Positions 54,199-63,644 of a DNA stretch of 64,000 nt are shown here, in pieces (positions within the stretch are counted from its first letter, which is position 1; every line of letters begins with the position of its first letter). The stretch is from Methylomonas sp. LW13 (lineage in GTDB: Bacteria; Pseudomonadota; Gammaproteobacteria; Methylococcales; Methylomonadaceae). Where the stretch lies: contig NZ_CP033381.1 in the NCBI RefSeq assembly GCF_016865255.1, positions 2,480,001 through 2,544,000 on the forward strand. Reading direction: 5' to 3'. The position numbers and the translations under genes were made by a program. A model generated the notes under the pieces. The model saw only the letters and a list, made by a program, of their open reading frames with translations. It was not told where the DNA came from and made no database searches.

Positions 54199-54396
54199 GG
54201 CTTGGGTAGTGTTTATTGCTAGAGAGTGGTGGTATAGGAGCGCAGCCCCCGCGTTACGCGAATGGCTGCTGCATGTCATGCGGAGATTTTATGATAAATC
54301 CCAGTTGCTCGGGAGGCTTAATCGGGGCGCGAATTGTAAACGCTGGTAAAAATAACGTGTCGGCCGCAGCAACTGCAGCTTGCAGTGCGCGCCAGC

Positions 54397-54744
54397 TTAT
54401 TCTTTATCGAGTTTTTTCTTGGCTGCCTCGGCTTGTGCGCCGATTTTTTCGACTGTTTCCCGATATTTGGCCTGAGCCTGATTGGCGTGGTCAGCAATGA
54501 TGCCGTTATCGGTGTTGGCTTCTTTGATCAAGCATTCGAAATAATCGCGGGATTTTTGTTGCCAGGCGTTGATCGCCGCAATGCTTTTATTGTAGGCATC
54601 GATATTGCCGGCATCGATAGTAGGTGACTCGGGCACGGCGCCGCAACCGCTGGGTTGCCAACTGCCGTTGGCCAGGCTACCGGCTTGCGCGGGGTTTGCA
54701 AATAGGGTGGGCAGCAAGGCGGCGATTAATAATGTATGTTTCAT
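54397..54744 (-). CDS. Small exported hypothetical protein
   Basis: A 115-residue protein with a signal peptide (MKHTLLIAALLPTLFANPAQA, cleaved near residue 21). The mature part of about 94 residues has two cysteines (SGCGAV, FECLIK) and a helical C-terminal half rich in Ala, Glu, Lys and Gln, suggesting a coiled coil. I do not recognise the family. It stands alone, with an 'AGGAG'-like site before the start at 54744. Confidence 0.72.
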   Translation of the reverse strand: MKHTLLIAALLPTLFANPAQAGSLANGSWQPSGCGAVPESPTIDAGNIDAYNKSIAAINAWQQKSRDYFECLIKEANTDNGIIADHANQAQAKYRETVEKIGAQAEAAKKKLDKE

Positions 54745-54871
54745 CTAGCTAACTCCTTTGGTAAGAAAAAATCCAAGAATACTCAGGGTTACGAATTACA
54801 ATTTGCGCAATTCAATCAGGGCCGAATTATTCCGCAACTCGAGTAGATTGCCAACGCTGGCGCTGAGCGGT

Positions 54872-55750
54872 TTAACTCAACATCTGCCGGATATGCTCGA
54901 TCTCATCTTTAGCCTGGTCGAGAATATTGATACTTAAATCCGCATCCAGATTGCCTTTTGCCAATTTTTTATAAGCAGGCAATTCGTCCAGCTTGGGCAT
55001 TTGTTTGATGTCTATCTTGCCGATGAAGCTATGCAATTGCGAAATCATGACTATGTCGCTGTAACTGGCGGTTTCGCCGCTGTCGCGGTGCCAGTTTTCA
55101 GCGTGGATGATCACGTCTTCAAAGTCGCTGGGAAAATCCCATTTGCGGATAATTTGCACGCCAATCGGGCTGCGCAATTCGCGCACCGCTTCAGCCAAGT
55201 CGCCCGGATTAGCCACAATCTCCGGTTGCCGGTCGGCGTAAGCCAGAATCGGCACCACGCCAATATCGTGAATCAAGCCGGCCAACATGGCCCGGTCCGG
55301 ATCGAAGCCGGGCGTTTTATGGGCAAATACCGCACTGATCGCCGCCACGTAACTGCTATGCACCCAAAGCTCTTGCATCTTACGGCGAATCACCGGTGAT
55401 TTGGCGTTGAACACCGCTTTTAACGCGAAGGCGGTAATAATGTCCTGCGCGGCTTTCAAGCCCAAACGGGTCAAGGCTTCCGGACAGCTTTCGATCTTGC
55501 GCCGGCCCCGGTATAGCGGGCTATTGGAGATTTTGACCAAGCGCGCAGTAATACTGGGGTCGATTTGCACGACTCGGGCGATTTTATTGCTGTTGGCGTT
55601 GGGTTCGTTAATTGCCCGGCGGATTTTTACCGAGACATCCGGGATGGTCGGTAACGCCAAGGAATCGGATTGCATATATTTAAAACAATCCTGATACAGA
55701 CGATTTTTTGCCAGTTTGGCGGATAGCGCTTGAGAATGGGCCTCGGTCAT
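54872..55750 (-). CDS. HDOD-domain protein
   Basis: A 292-residue protein made almost wholly of an HDOD domain (about 30-230), an HD-related fold without reliable catalytic residues that often works in signalling. Family segments are LPTIPDVSVKIRRAINEPN, IDPSITARLVKISNSPLYRG, and AMLAGLIHDIGVVPILAYAD with an HD pair, plus IIHAENWHRDSG. No GGDEF, EAL or receiver domain is fused. It is divergent from prmB with an 88-base intergenic space. Confidence 0.9.
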   Translation of the reverse strand: MTEAHSQALSAKLAKNRLYQDCFKYMQSDSLALPTIPDVSVKIRRAINEPNANSNKIARVVQIDPSITARLVKISNSPLYRGRRKIESCPEALTRLGLKAAQDIITAFALKAVFNAKSPVIRRKMQELWVHSSYVAAISAVFAHKTPGFDPDRAMLAGLIHDIGVVPILAYADRQPEIVANPGDLAEAVRELRSPIGVQIIRKWDFPSDFEDVIIHAENWHRDSGETASYSDIVMISQLHSFIGKIDIKQMPKLDELPAYKKLAKGNLDADLSINILDQAKDEIEHIRQMLS

Positions 55751-55838
55751 TTACTGTGCTTTATTCGGGCAAGCGGCGGGGGATTGGTTTAAAATCCGCT
55801 GCTGCATTTTTAAACGTATTTTTAAGTATAGACACGCT

Positions 55839-56768
55839 ATGAATATAACAGGCCCGGATGTTATCACAACCCTCAGCAGCATCAGAGACTATATTCGCTG
55901 GGCTGCCAGCCGGTTTGCCGAGCATCAGGTTTTTCTGGGTCACGGCACGGTCACGCCTTTGGATGAAGCCGCGGCGATTGTGTTGCATACCTTACATCAG
56001 CCTTACGATTTGGATCACGGCTATCTGGATTCGGTGTTGACCATGGCCGAACGCCAGGCGGTGGTGGCGTTGATCGAACGCCGTATCGTCGAGCGTAAGC
56101 CGTCTGCGTATTTAACCCACGAAGCGATTTTTGCCGGCCTTTCGTTTTATGTCGATGAACGGGTCTTGGTGCCGCGCTCGCCCATCGCCGAACTCATCGC
56201 CGAACGCTTCGAGCCTTGGGTGGAAGAAACCCAAGTGTTCAACATCCTGGATTTATGTACCGGTAGCGCCTGCATCGCTATCGCCTGCGCTTATGCCTTC
56301 CCGGATGCGCAAGTGGATGCAGTGGAATTGTCGGACGATGCGTTAGCGGTAGCCCAGGTCAACATTGAAAAACATGAACTGGAAGAGCAAGTCCAACTCT
56401 ATCAATCCGATTTATTCAACGACTTGCCGGCCAAGCCTTACGACATCATCGTCAGCAATCCGCCCTATGTTGCTATCGCCGAATGGGAAAGCTTGCCTGC
56501 GGAATTTCATGCTGAGCCCGAGATGGGCTTTACCGGCGGCGAGCACGGCCTCGATCTGGTGTTGCGGATTCTGGTTGACGCCAAACGCTACCTGGCGGAG
56601 CAGGGCATCCTGATCATTGAGGTCGGTAGCAGCGCCGAAACCTTGCAGGAAATGTTCCCGGACGTGCCGTTCCAATGGTTGGAATTCGAGCGTGGCGGCG
56701 ACGGCGTATTTCTGCTCACCGCAGCACAAGTCTCTCTTTATCACTCACACTTTGTTAGCGCTTTATAA
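55839..56768 (+). CDS. prmB: Ribosomal protein uL3 glutamine methyltransferase
   Basis: A 309-residue SAM-dependent methyltransferase that modifies a glutamine of ribosomal protein L3. The SAM site is [20 protein letters not shown] (about 133-152), and the catalytic N-P-P-Y motif lies in [17 protein letters not shown]. The N-terminal helical domain with [20 protein letters not shown] distinguishes PrmB from PrmC (release-factor methyltransferase) by length and order. It begins a prmB-aroC-MFS unit; aroC starts 2 bases after its stop codon. Confidence 0.95.
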   Translation: MNITGPDVITTLSSIRDYIRWAASRFAEHQVFLGHGTVTPLDEAAAIVLHTLHQPYDLDHGYLDSVLTMAERQAVVALIERRIVERKPSAYLTHEAIFAGLSFYVDERVLVPRSPIAELIAERFEPWVEETQVFNILDLCTGSACIAIACAYAFPDAQVDAVELSDDALAVAQVNIEKHELEEQVQLYQSDLFNDLPAKPYDIIVSNPPYVAIAEWESLPAEFHAEPEMGFTGGEHGLDLVLRILVDAKRYLAEQGILIIEVGSSAETLQEMFPDVPFQWLEFERGGDGVFLLTAAQVSLYHSHFVSAL

Positions 56769-56770
56769 CC

Positions 56771-57859
56771 ATGTCCGGAAACAGCATAGGAAAATTATTT
56801 ACCGTCACCACCTCCGGCGAAAGCCACGGCCCGGCCTTGTTGGCTATCGTCGATGGCTGCCCTCCCGGTTTGGAACTGTCGGAAGCGGATTTGCAGATCG
56901 ATTTGGATAGGCGCAAACCTGGCACGTCTAGGCATACCACGCAGCGCCGCGAAGCCGATGAAGTAAAAATCCTGTCCGGCGTATTCGAAGGCAAAACCAC
57001 AGGTTGCCCGATTGGGCTGATGATCGAAAACACCGATCAACGCTCCAAGGATTATTCGAAAATTGCCGAGAGCTTCCGACCCGGCCACGCCGATTACACC
57101 TACCAGCACAAATACGGGTTTAGAGATTATCGCGGCGGCGGCCGCTCCTCGGCCCGCGAGACCGCAATGCGCGTTGCCGCCGGCGCGATTGCCAAGAAAT
57201 ATCTGTTCCAAGAACATTGCGTCTTGGTGCGCGGCTACTTGTCGCAACTGGGTCCGATCAAAATTGACGCATTCGACTGGAACGAAATTCCTAACAATCC
57301 GTTCTTCTGCCCCGATGCCGGCAAAGTTGAAGAAATGGAAAAATACATGGATGCACTGCGCAAGGAAGGCGAGTCGATAGGCGCGAAGATCGAAGTAATC
57401 GCCAGCAACGTGCCGCCCGGCCTAGGCGAACCGATTTTCGACCGCCTGGATGCCGAACTGGCTTATGCTTTGATGAGTATCAACGCCGTTAAAGGCGTGG
57501 AGATTGGTGACGGTTTTGAGTGCATCGATACCAAAGGCACGAAATTTCGTGACGAAATCACCCCGGAAGGCTTTTTAAGCAACCATGCCGGCGGCATTTT
57601 AGGTGGGATTTCCAGTGGCCAGGACATCATCGCCCGGATTGCCTTAAAACCCACCTCCAGCCTACGTTTGCCGGGCCGTAGCATCAACAGCAAAGGTGAA
57701 GTGATTGAAGTGGTCACCGAAGGCCGCCACGATCCTTGCGTCGGCATCCGCGCCACGCCTATCGCCGAAGCGATGGTCGCCATCGTCTTGATGGATCATT
57801 TGCTCCGGCATCGCGCGCAAAACCTGCATGTAAATTCAGGATTGCCGATTCTGCGCTGA
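56771..57859 (+). CDS. aroC: Chorismate synthase
   Basis: A 362-residue enzyme that converts 5-enolpyruvylshikimate 3-phosphate to chorismate with reduced FMN, the last step of the shikimate pathway. Family signatures: [59 protein letters not shown] and [18 protein letters not shown]. The gene starts 2 bases after prmB and is followed directly by the MFS gene, whose start lies 1 base after its stop codon. This prmB-aroC order is common in gammaproteobacteria. Confidence 0.97.
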   Translation: MSGNSIGKLFTVTTSGESHGPALLAIVDGCPPGLELSEADLQIDLDRRKPGTSRHTTQRREADEVKILSGVFEGKTTGCPIGLMIENTDQRSKDYSKIAESFRPGHADYTYQHKYGFRDYRGGGRSSARETAMRVAAGAIAKKYLFQEHCVLVRGYLSQLGPIKIDAFDWNEIPNNPFFCPDAGKVEEMEKYMDALRKEGESIGAKIEVIASNVPPGLGEPIFDRLDAELAYALMSINAVKGVEIGDGFECIDTKGTKFRDEITPEGFLSNHAGGILGGISSGQDIIARIALKPTSSLRLPGRSINSKGEVIEVVTEGRHDPCVGIRATPIAEAMVAIVLMDHLLRHRAQNLHVNSGLPILR

Positions 57860-59014
57860 ATGAGCGTACCTTACTGGCGCTTATCCGGCTTTTACTTTTG
57901 CTATTTCGCCACGCTGGGCGCATTCCTGCCGTTTTGGAGTTTATACCTTAAACAAGTCGGTTTCGCCGCCACCGAAATCGGCGAGCTGACGGCTTTTTTG
58001 GTGGCTACCAAGATTATTGCGCCGAATTACTGGGGTTGGCTGGCCGACAAAACCGGACGTAGTTTACGTCTGATTCGCATCACCTCGCTGCTGTCGGTGC
58101 TGTGCTTTGCCGGTTTTTTGTACCGCAGCGATTATCTATGGTTTGCCGCGGTGACTGTGCTTTTCAGCTTTTTCTGGAATGCCACCTTGCCGCAGTTTGA
58201 AGCCGCGACCCTGTTTCATCTGCAAGTCGAACCGCAGCGCTACAGCCAAATCCGGCTATGGGGATCTATCGGCTTTATTGCCGCAGTTCTGGGCATAGGC
58301 CGGTTTCTGGATCAATTTAGCATTGCCTATTTGCCCTGGATTATCGGCAGCTTGATGCTGATGAATTGGCTGATGGCTTTAATCACGCCGGAAGCAAAGC
58401 CGCGCCTGACCCACAGCAATACTGGCGGCATCTGGCAAATTCTAATGAAACCGGAGCTGCTGGCATTTTTGCTGGTTTATATGCTGCTGCAAGTCGCGCA
58501 TGGCCCTTACTATGTGTTTTATTCGGTTTACTTAAAGCAGCACGGCTATTCCGCGACCGAAACCGGTTTGTTGTGGGCCAGCGGTGTCGCGGCCGAGGTG
58601 TTGTTGTTCATGGCGATGCGGCAATTGTTGAAATGGCTCTCGCCGCGCACGCTATTGCTTTTTGCGGTATCACTCAGCGTAGTGCGTTGGCTGTTAATCG
58701 CTGATGGGGTGGATTCGCTGGCATTGACGATCATCGCGCAAATTCTGCACGCAGCCACGTTTGGGGTCGCGCATGTCGTGGCTATGCAATTGCTGTTTCA
58801 GTATTTCGGCGAACGCCATCAAAGCAAAGGGCAGGCGCTTTACAGCAGTATCAGTTTTGGCTTGGGCGGCATGATAGGCAGTCTTTACAGCGGTTATTTC
58901 TGGGACATGCTAGGTGGCCGCCTGGTGTATATCATCGCCGCCCTGGTGTGTTGCGTGGCTTTGCTGATTACCTATATCGGTGTGGCTCGGCAATCTCGCC
59001 TCGGATTGGGTTAA
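57860..59014 (+). CDS. MFS transporter, HcaT-like
   Basis: A 384-residue major-facilitator protein with 12 helices, of the subgroup annotated as phenylpropionate transporters (HcaT-like). Segments: FYFCYFATLGAFLPFWSLYL, ITSLLSVLCFAGFLY, RYSQIRLWGSIGFIAAVLG (typical of this subgroup) and GQALYSSISFGLGGMIGSLY. The substrate is not fixed by sequence; the prmB-aroC context and lack of degradation genes argue against a dedicated phenylpropionate role. The ATG begins one base after the aroC stop codon. Confidence 0.87.
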   Translation: MSVPYWRLSGFYFCYFATLGAFLPFWSLYLKQVGFAATEIGELTAFLVATKIIAPNYWGWLADKTGRSLRLIRITSLLSVLCFAGFLYRSDYLWFAAVTVLFSFFWNATLPQFEAATLFHLQVEPQRYSQIRLWGSIGFIAAVLGIGRFLDQFSIAYLPWIIGSLMLMNWLMALITPEAKPRLTHSNTGGIWQILMKPELLAFLLVYMLLQVAHGPYYVFYSVYLKQHGYSATETGLLWASGVAAEVLLFMAMRQLLKWLSPRTLLLFAVSLSVVRWLLIADGVDSLALTIIAQILHAATFGVAHVVAMQLLFQYFGERHQSKGQALYSSISFGLGGMIGSLYSGYFWDMLGGRLVYIIAALVCCVALLITYIGVARQSRLGLG

Positions 59015-59048
59015 AATTGACAGGTTTCAGGAAAGAGGGATAGACAAC

Positions 59049-59663
59049 GTGTTTGAAGTAATCAAAAACGGCGGCTGGATGATGGCGCCGATCATCTTGT
59101 GTTCCATCGTGGCGATGGCGATCATCGGCGAACGCTTTTGGTCCTTGCAACGCAAACGCATCATTCCCGTCGATTTGGTGCCGTACATTTGGCAATTGCA
59201 TAGAGACAAGAAACTCGACGAACCGACCATCAGGCGCATTAAACTGAGTTCGCCGCTCGGGCGGATTCTGGCAGCCGGCTTATTGAATCGCAAACATGGC
59301 CGGGAAATCATGAAATCCAGTATCGAGGAAGTGGGCCGGCAGGTGACGCACGAGCTGGAGCGTTATTTAAATGCACTGGGCAGCATCGCTTCGATCACGC
59401 CTTTGTTAGGATTATTGGGCACAGTGGACGGCATTATCCGGGTGTTTTCCGACATCGCGATAGGCGGCATGGGCGATCCTGCGGTGTTGAGCGGCGGCAT
59501 TTCCGAAGCCTTGATTTGTACCGCTTCGGGTTTGACCGTGGCGATTCCCAGCCTGTTTTTTCACCGTTATTTCGAACGTCTGGTTGATGATCACGTGGTG
59601 CGGATGGAAGAAGAGTCGCTGCGCCTGATCGACATCATGCAAGGCGCGCGCGAGGATATTTAA
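59049..59663 (+). CDS. exbB: MotA/TolQ/ExbB proton-channel protein
   Basis: A 204-residue inner-membrane protein of the ExbB/TolQ family, which with ExbD turns the proton gradient into mechanical energy. One N-terminal helix (WMMAPIILCSIVAMAIIGER) is followed by a cytoplasmic stretch and two C-terminal helices, containing SIASITPLLGLLGTVDGIIR and the conserved ALICTASGLTVAIPSLFFHR. The GTG start at 59049 (MFEVIKNGGW) follows a GAGGG site; an upstream in-frame start at 58980 would overlap the MFS gene and gives a poor N-terminus. It opens the exbB-exbD-lpxK-trm112-kdsB operon with one-base overlaps. Confidence 0.92.
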   Translation: MFEVIKNGGWMMAPIILCSIVAMAIIGERFWSLQRKRIIPVDLVPYIWQLHRDKKLDEPTIRRIKLSSPLGRILAAGLLNRKHGREIMKSSIEEVGRQVTHELERYLNALGSIASITPLLGLLGTVDGIIRVFSDIAIGGMGDPAVLSGGISEALICTASGLTVAIPSLFFHRYFERLVDDHVVRMEEESLRLIDIMQGAREDI

Positions 59664-60094
59664 TGCAATTCCGCCGCAAACGCCGTACGCAGGTCGATAT
59701 CGGCTTAATCCCAATGATAGACGTGTTGCTGGTTTTACTATTTTTCTTCATGGTCGCTACCACGTTTCGTCATCACTCCGAATTGAAGATCAACCTGCCT
59801 GAAGCCCAAGGCAGCGACGCCACGGAGCAGGCTAAGACCATTAATTTATACGTCGATGCCAAAGGCACTTATGCCTTGGCCGGTGACGACAACCAGTTTC
59901 ATGAGCTGGTGAATCAAAACCTGGATGGTTTGAAAGCCGCCCTGGCGCAAACCGCCGGCGAGTCCAGATTGTTACCGTTCATCATCAGCGCCGACGGCAA
60001 AGCCCCGCATCAAGCCGTAGTCAGCGCCTTGGATGTCGCCAATCAATTAGGCTTTCACCACATCACTTTTGCTATCAACCGCCCGGAAAAATAA
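59663..60094 (+). CDS. exbD: ExbD/TolR family protein
   Basis: A 143-residue partner of ExbB: basic N-terminus, one transmembrane helix with the essential aspartate in IDVLLVLLFFFMVATTFR, and a periplasmic domain ending SALDVANQLGFHHITFAINR. It overlaps exbB by one base and lpxK by one base. In this genomic position the pair is associated with lipopolysaccharide genes, and may serve energy-dependent envelope processes rather than TonB; no TonB gene is here. Confidence 0.92.
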   Translation: MQFRRKRRTQVDIGLIPMIDVLLVLLFFFMVATTFRHHSELKINLPEAQGSDATEQAKTINLYVDAKGTYALAGDDNQFHELVNQNLDGLKAALAQTAGESRLLPFIISADGKAPHQAVVSALDVANQLGFHHITFAINRPEK

Positions 60095-61095
60095 TGAACC
60101 CGAAATTAGTGAAATGGTTTGAGGACGCCTGGTACAAGGAGATGTACATCTCGGCTTGGCTGATGCCCTGGTCGATGTTGTATGTCGATGCCATCCGCTT
60201 GCGGCGCTTTTTGTACCGCATCGGCGTATTGAAAAAAACCAGGCTACCGGTGCCGGTAATCATCGTCGGTAACATTACCGTGGGCGGTACCGGCAAGACG
60301 CCCTTGGTGATCTGGATGGTCGAATTTCTGAAACAACACGGCTACAAACCGGGCGTGATCAGTCGCGGTTATGCCGGCGCGGCCAGCACCAGTCCGCAAG
60401 CAGTCACCGCCGACAGCGACCCGGCGCAAGTCGGTGACGAAGCGGTGTTGTTAGCCAAACGTTGCGATTGCCCGATTGTGGTAGGGGCGGAGCGAGTAGC
60501 GGCGGGTCGGCAATTGTTGTCTATTAACGCCTGTGATGTCTTAATCTCTGATGACGGTTTGCAGCATTACGCATTGGAGCGCGACATCGAAATCGTCGTG
60601 GTAGACGGTCAGCGCCGCTTCGGTAACGGTTATTGTCTGCCGGTTGGCCCGCTGCGCGAGCCGCAGGAACGAGTCAAACAAGTGGATTTGGTGGTGGTCA
60701 ACGGCCCGGATGAACTGCTGGAAGGCGAACTGCCGATGCACTGCAAGGGCCAGCAACTGATCAACATGAAAACCGGCGAACGAAAACCGCTGGTCGAATT
60801 CAAAGGCATGGCTTGCCACGCCGTCGCTGCGATAGGCAATCCGGCACGCTTCTTTGCGCAATTGGCGGCTGCCGGACTGGATTGTCAAACCCACGCCTTG
60901 CCCGACCACCATCCGTTTACTGCCGAAGACTTGCAATTTAAAGAGCCTCGCCCGGTGCTTATGACCGAAAAGGACTCGGTGAAATGCGCCCGCTTCGCGA
61001 CCGACCAGCACTGGTATTTACCTATCGATGCCGAATTGCCCGAGGCATTTTCTCAACAACTGTTAAAACTACTAAAAGACAAAGCTCATGGATAA
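60094..61095 (+). CDS. lpxK: Tetraacyldisaccharide 4'-kinase
   Basis: A 333-residue membrane-associated kinase that phosphorylates the lipid A disaccharide at the 4' position. The P-loop is [20 protein letters not shown] (about 55-74), with further family segments [33 protein letters not shown] and [11 protein letters not shown]. The N-terminus has the short hydrophobic stretch expected of LpxK. It overlaps exbD by one base and trm112 by eight. Confidence 0.96.
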   Translation: MNPKLVKWFEDAWYKEMYISAWLMPWSMLYVDAIRLRRFLYRIGVLKKTRLPVPVIIVGNITVGGTGKTPLVIWMVEFLKQHGYKPGVISRGYAGAASTSPQAVTADSDPAQVGDEAVLLAKRCDCPIVVGAERVAAGRQLLSINACDVLISDDGLQHYALERDIEIVVVDGQRRFGNGYCLPVGPLREPQERVKQVDLVVVNGPDELLEGELPMHCKGQQLINMKTGERKPLVEFKGMACHAVAAIGNPARFFAQLAAAGLDCQTHALPDHHPFTAEDLQFKEPRPVLMTEKDSVKCARFATDQHWYLPIDAELPEAFSQQLLKLLKDKAHG

Positions 61096-61279
61096 AAAAC
61101 TACTCGAGATTCTGGCCTGCCCGCTGTGTAAAAGCTCCCTGATTTACGACAAAGACAAGCAGGAATTGATTTGCAAAGCCGACAATTTAGCCTTCCCGAT
61201 CCGCGATGATATTCCGGTAATGCTGGAAGACGAAGCCCGCGAACTGAGCTTCGAAGAAGCGGACGCTCTGCGTAAATGA
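61088..61279 (+). CDS. Trm112 family protein (YcaR-like)
   Basis: A 63-residue protein: [20 protein letters not shown] with the C-x2-C pair, then [20 protein letters not shown]. Trm112-like proteins act as small zinc-binding partners of methyltransferases; in gammaproteobacteria the gene sits between lpxK and kdsB, as here. It overlaps lpxK by eight bases and kdsB by four. Confidence 0.94.
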   Translation: MDKKLLEILACPLCKSSLIYDKDKQELICKADNLAFPIRDDIPVMLEDEARELSFEEADALRK

Positions 61280-62058
61280 GCGGCGGTTTCAAAGTCGTCA
61301 TTCCGGCCCGCTACGGCTCCACCCGCTTGCCGGGTAAGCCCTTGTTGGACATCGCGGGCAAACCGATGATCGTGCATGTATGCGAACGCGCGCTGGAAGC
61401 CGACGCCGAGCAAGTGGTAGTGGCGACCGACGACCAACGCATCTTCGATGCGGTCAGCGACTTAGGTTTGCAAGCGGTAATGACCGATCCAAACCACCAG
61501 TCCGGCACCGAACGTATCGCCGAGGTAGCGCGGATCATGGGCTGGGCCGACGAACAGATCGTCGTGAATCTGCAAGGCGATGAACCGTTGATTCCACCGG
61601 CTTATATTCGCGATGCGGCCTTGGCGCTGGCTGGACAGGAACAGGCTGGGATTGCCACCTTGGCGGCTAAGATTTTGGACGTGGAGGAAATTTTCAATCC
61701 GAATGCGGTGAAGGTGGTGTTGGATAAAAATGGTTATGCCTTGTATTTTAGCCGGGCGGCGATTCCGTGGAACCGTTCGACTTTTCCTGACAAGCACGAT
61801 ATTGCGTCTGCTGCTTTGCCGCATTTGAGGCATATTGGTATGTATGCTTATACGGTGGGTTTTTTGCAGCGGTATTGCGGTTGGGCTGCGTCGCCGTTAG
61901 AGAGTGTTGAGTCGTTGGAGCAGCTTCGGATTCTTTGGCATGGGGAGCGGGTATTGGTTCGCGTAGTTGATAAGACGCCGGAGGCGGGGGTGGATACGGA
62001 GGAGGATTTGGTGAGGGTTTCAAAACAGATCATGTACTCAGCTAGTCAACCAAACTAA
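61276..62058 (+). CDS. kdsB: 3-deoxy-manno-octulosonate cytidylyltransferase
   Basis: A 260-residue CMP-Kdo synthetase that activates Kdo for the lipopolysaccharide inner core. Landmarks: [20 protein letters not shown] at the N-terminus, [42 protein letters not shown] and [16 protein letters not shown]. It is the last gene of the operon and ends 8 bases before the NERD-domain gene, which may be read from the same transcript. The last third of the gene is unusually G-rich at third positions, without a frame break. Confidence 0.96.
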   Translation: MSGGFKVVIPARYGSTRLPGKPLLDIAGKPMIVHVCERALEADAEQVVVATDDQRIFDAVSDLGLQAVMTDPNHQSGTERIAEVARIMGWADEQIVVNLQGDEPLIPPAYIRDAALALAGQEQAGIATLAAKILDVEEIFNPNAVKVVLDKNGYALYFSRAAIPWNRSTFPDKHDIASAALPHLRHIGMYAYTVGFLQRYCGWAASPLESVESLEQLRILWHGERVLVRVVDKTPEAGVDTEEDLVRVSKQIMYSASQPN

Positions 62059-62066
62059 GCTCACAA

Positions 62067-62867
62067 ATGAACACCTCAGCGGTTTTAGTACAAATTTTTG
62101 GGCCATTGATAAGCAATTTTTGGTGGTTGATACTACTCGCTATTGTTGTAAGTGTTCTTAAATCTCCAGTTATCAAAGGGGCGTTTGGCGAAGGACAAGT
62201 CAATTTGGCAGCGAAATTCTTGCTGGACAAAGACATATACAAACTGATTAAAAACGTAACCTTGGTTACGGAAAGTGGCAGTACACAAATAGACCATGTA
62301 ATAGTGTCCCGTTATGGTGTATTTGTTATCGAAACCAAGAATATGAAGGGCTGGATATTCGGGGACGCTAATCAGAAAATTTGGACGCAAAAGATTTACC
62401 GTCACACAACTAAATTTCAAAATCAGTTACATCAGAATTACAAGCATACTCAGGCATTGCAACGATTTTTAGCGCTTGATCCAGAAAAGATATTTTCGCT
62501 CGTTGTATTTGTTGGAGATAGCTCTTTCAAAACGCCAATGCCAGCCAATGTTGTCTACGCCGGAGAATTTATTCGCTTCATAGAAAGTAAAACTCAGTTA
62601 CTTTTTAGTGATAGTCAGGTTCACGAGATTTTTGCCAGATTACAATTTGGACGATTGGAACCAACTAACAGAACACATAGGCGCCACGTAGAGCACGTTA
62701 AAAATATTGTTCAGGCCAAACAGACTCGGCATCATGAAAACTCGTGTCCGAACTGTGGTAAATCTATGGTCATAAGAACAGCAGGAAACGGTGCCAATAA
62801 GGGCAAACAATTTTGGGGTTGTACTGGCTTCCCAAAATGTAGGGCGATCAAGCAAATCAATACCTAA
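62067..62867 (+). CDS. NERD-domain protein with a topoisomerase-type zinc finger
   Basis: A 266-residue protein. Residues 15-31 form a transmembrane anchor (FWWLILLAIVVSVLK); about 38-150 is a NERD domain, a nuclease-related fold, with GEGQVNLAAKFLLDKDIYKL, STQIDHVIVSRYGVFVIETK and the Asp/Glu/Lys pattern of PD-(D/E)xK enzymes (D in QIDHV, E-x-K in IETKN). The C-terminus (about 227-262) is a topoisomerase C4 zinc finger: SCPNCGKSMVIRTAG and FWGCTGFPKC. Such NERD-zinc finger proteins are scattered, and some may have DNA-related or defence roles. It follows kdsB by 8 bases. Function inferred only from domains. Confidence 0.87.
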   Translation: MNTSAVLVQIFGPLISNFWWLILLAIVVSVLKSPVIKGAFGEGQVNLAAKFLLDKDIYKLIKNVTLVTESGSTQIDHVIVSRYGVFVIETKNMKGWIFGDANQKIWTQKIYRHTTKFQNQLHQNYKHTQALQRFLALDPEKIFSLVVFVGDSSFKTPMPANVVYAGEFIRFIESKTQLLFSDSQVHEIFARLQFGRLEPTNRTHRRHVEHVKNIVQAKQTRHHENSCPNCGKSMVIRTAGNGANKGKQFWGCTGFPKCRAIKQINT

Positions 62868-62892
62868 TTTTGGAAATGATCTCTAAGGTAAG

Positions 62893-63140
62893 GGTGTCGC
62901 TATCGCGAAGCTTGATTTAATCGGGTTCTCGCACCCGAAGGCGAGATACTTTCTTTTGCTCCGCCAAAAGAAAGTATCCAAAGAAAAGGCGGCCCGGATG
63001 CCGCTTTCATCCTGCGCGCCGAAGCTTTTATCGAGGGTCGGCAGAAGGGGCTTCCCAGCCCCTCCGCCGACGCACCGCATCCATGCGGTGCCCCTTCGGG
63101 CTGTTCTCGATAAAAGCTCCGGTGCTCGGCGCGGCATACG
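62893..63140 (+). repeat. Long intergenic repeat, copy 1
   Basis: About 250 bases beginning GTGTCGCTATCGCGAAG and ending GCGGCATACG. A second, diverged copy lies in inverse orientation at 63341-63591; shared segments include GATACTTTCTTTTG, AAGAAAGTATCC, GGGGCTTCC, CGGGCTGTTC and the end CGCTATCGCGA. Arg/Pro-rich ORFs across it are translations of the repeat, not genes. Repeats of this type, often next to genes and mistaken for coding DNA, occur widely in proteobacteria. Confidence 0.7.
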
Positions 63141-63195
63141 GGGAAACACCGTTGCTGTGTAGCAGGGGGATTAATGTATTCTCGTGGTCTTAACG

Positions 63196-63297
63196 CTCCC
63201 TATCCTTGCGGGAGAGGGTTGGGGTGAGGGGGAAAATTCTTGCAGCATTTGTTTGGACTCCCTCATCCTAACCTTCTCCCTGGGGGAGAAGGGATGG
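63196..63297. repeat. Inner inverted repeat with CCCTCACCC-type arms
   Basis: CTCCCTATCCTTGCGGGAGA with GGGTTGGGGTGAGGG (63196-63230) faces CCCTCATCCTAACCTTCTCCC and a matching GGGAGAAGGGATGG end (63260-63297). These two arms lie inside the larger inverted copies (62893-63140 and 63341-63591), giving a nested palindrome-like region. It accounts for the gene-free stretch 62868-63644. Confidence 0.65.
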
Positions 63298-63340
63298 TTT
63301 TAATTATTACGACAGCTTTCCCGTAGGAGTGGGTTTTGGT

Positions 63341-63591
63341 CCCGTATTTCGAACCCGAGCATCGCAGTTTTTTGCAGGAACAGCCCGGAGGGGAGCGGCA
63401 GGGATGCCGCTCGTTGGCGAAGGGGCAGGAAGCCCCTTTTGCCAACCCCTGCAAAAAACGAGAAGCGCAGGATCAGGGCGAAATCCGGGTGTCTTTTCTT
63501 TTGGATACTTTTCTTTGGACAAGCAAAGAAAAGTATCTCGGCTGTCGGGCCGAGACCCGACATTAAATAAAGCCGTCGCGATAGCGACGCC
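63341..63591 (-). repeat. Long intergenic repeat, copy 2 (inverted)
   Basis: Inverse, diverged copy of 62893-63140, from CCCGTATTTCG to GCGATAGCGACGCC. The two copies face each other across about 200 bases. Confidence 0.7.
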
Positions 63592-63644
63592 TTGTAATTG
63601 TTATTCAAATTGGTTGAAAAACGTTCGTTCCGTAGACACAAACA

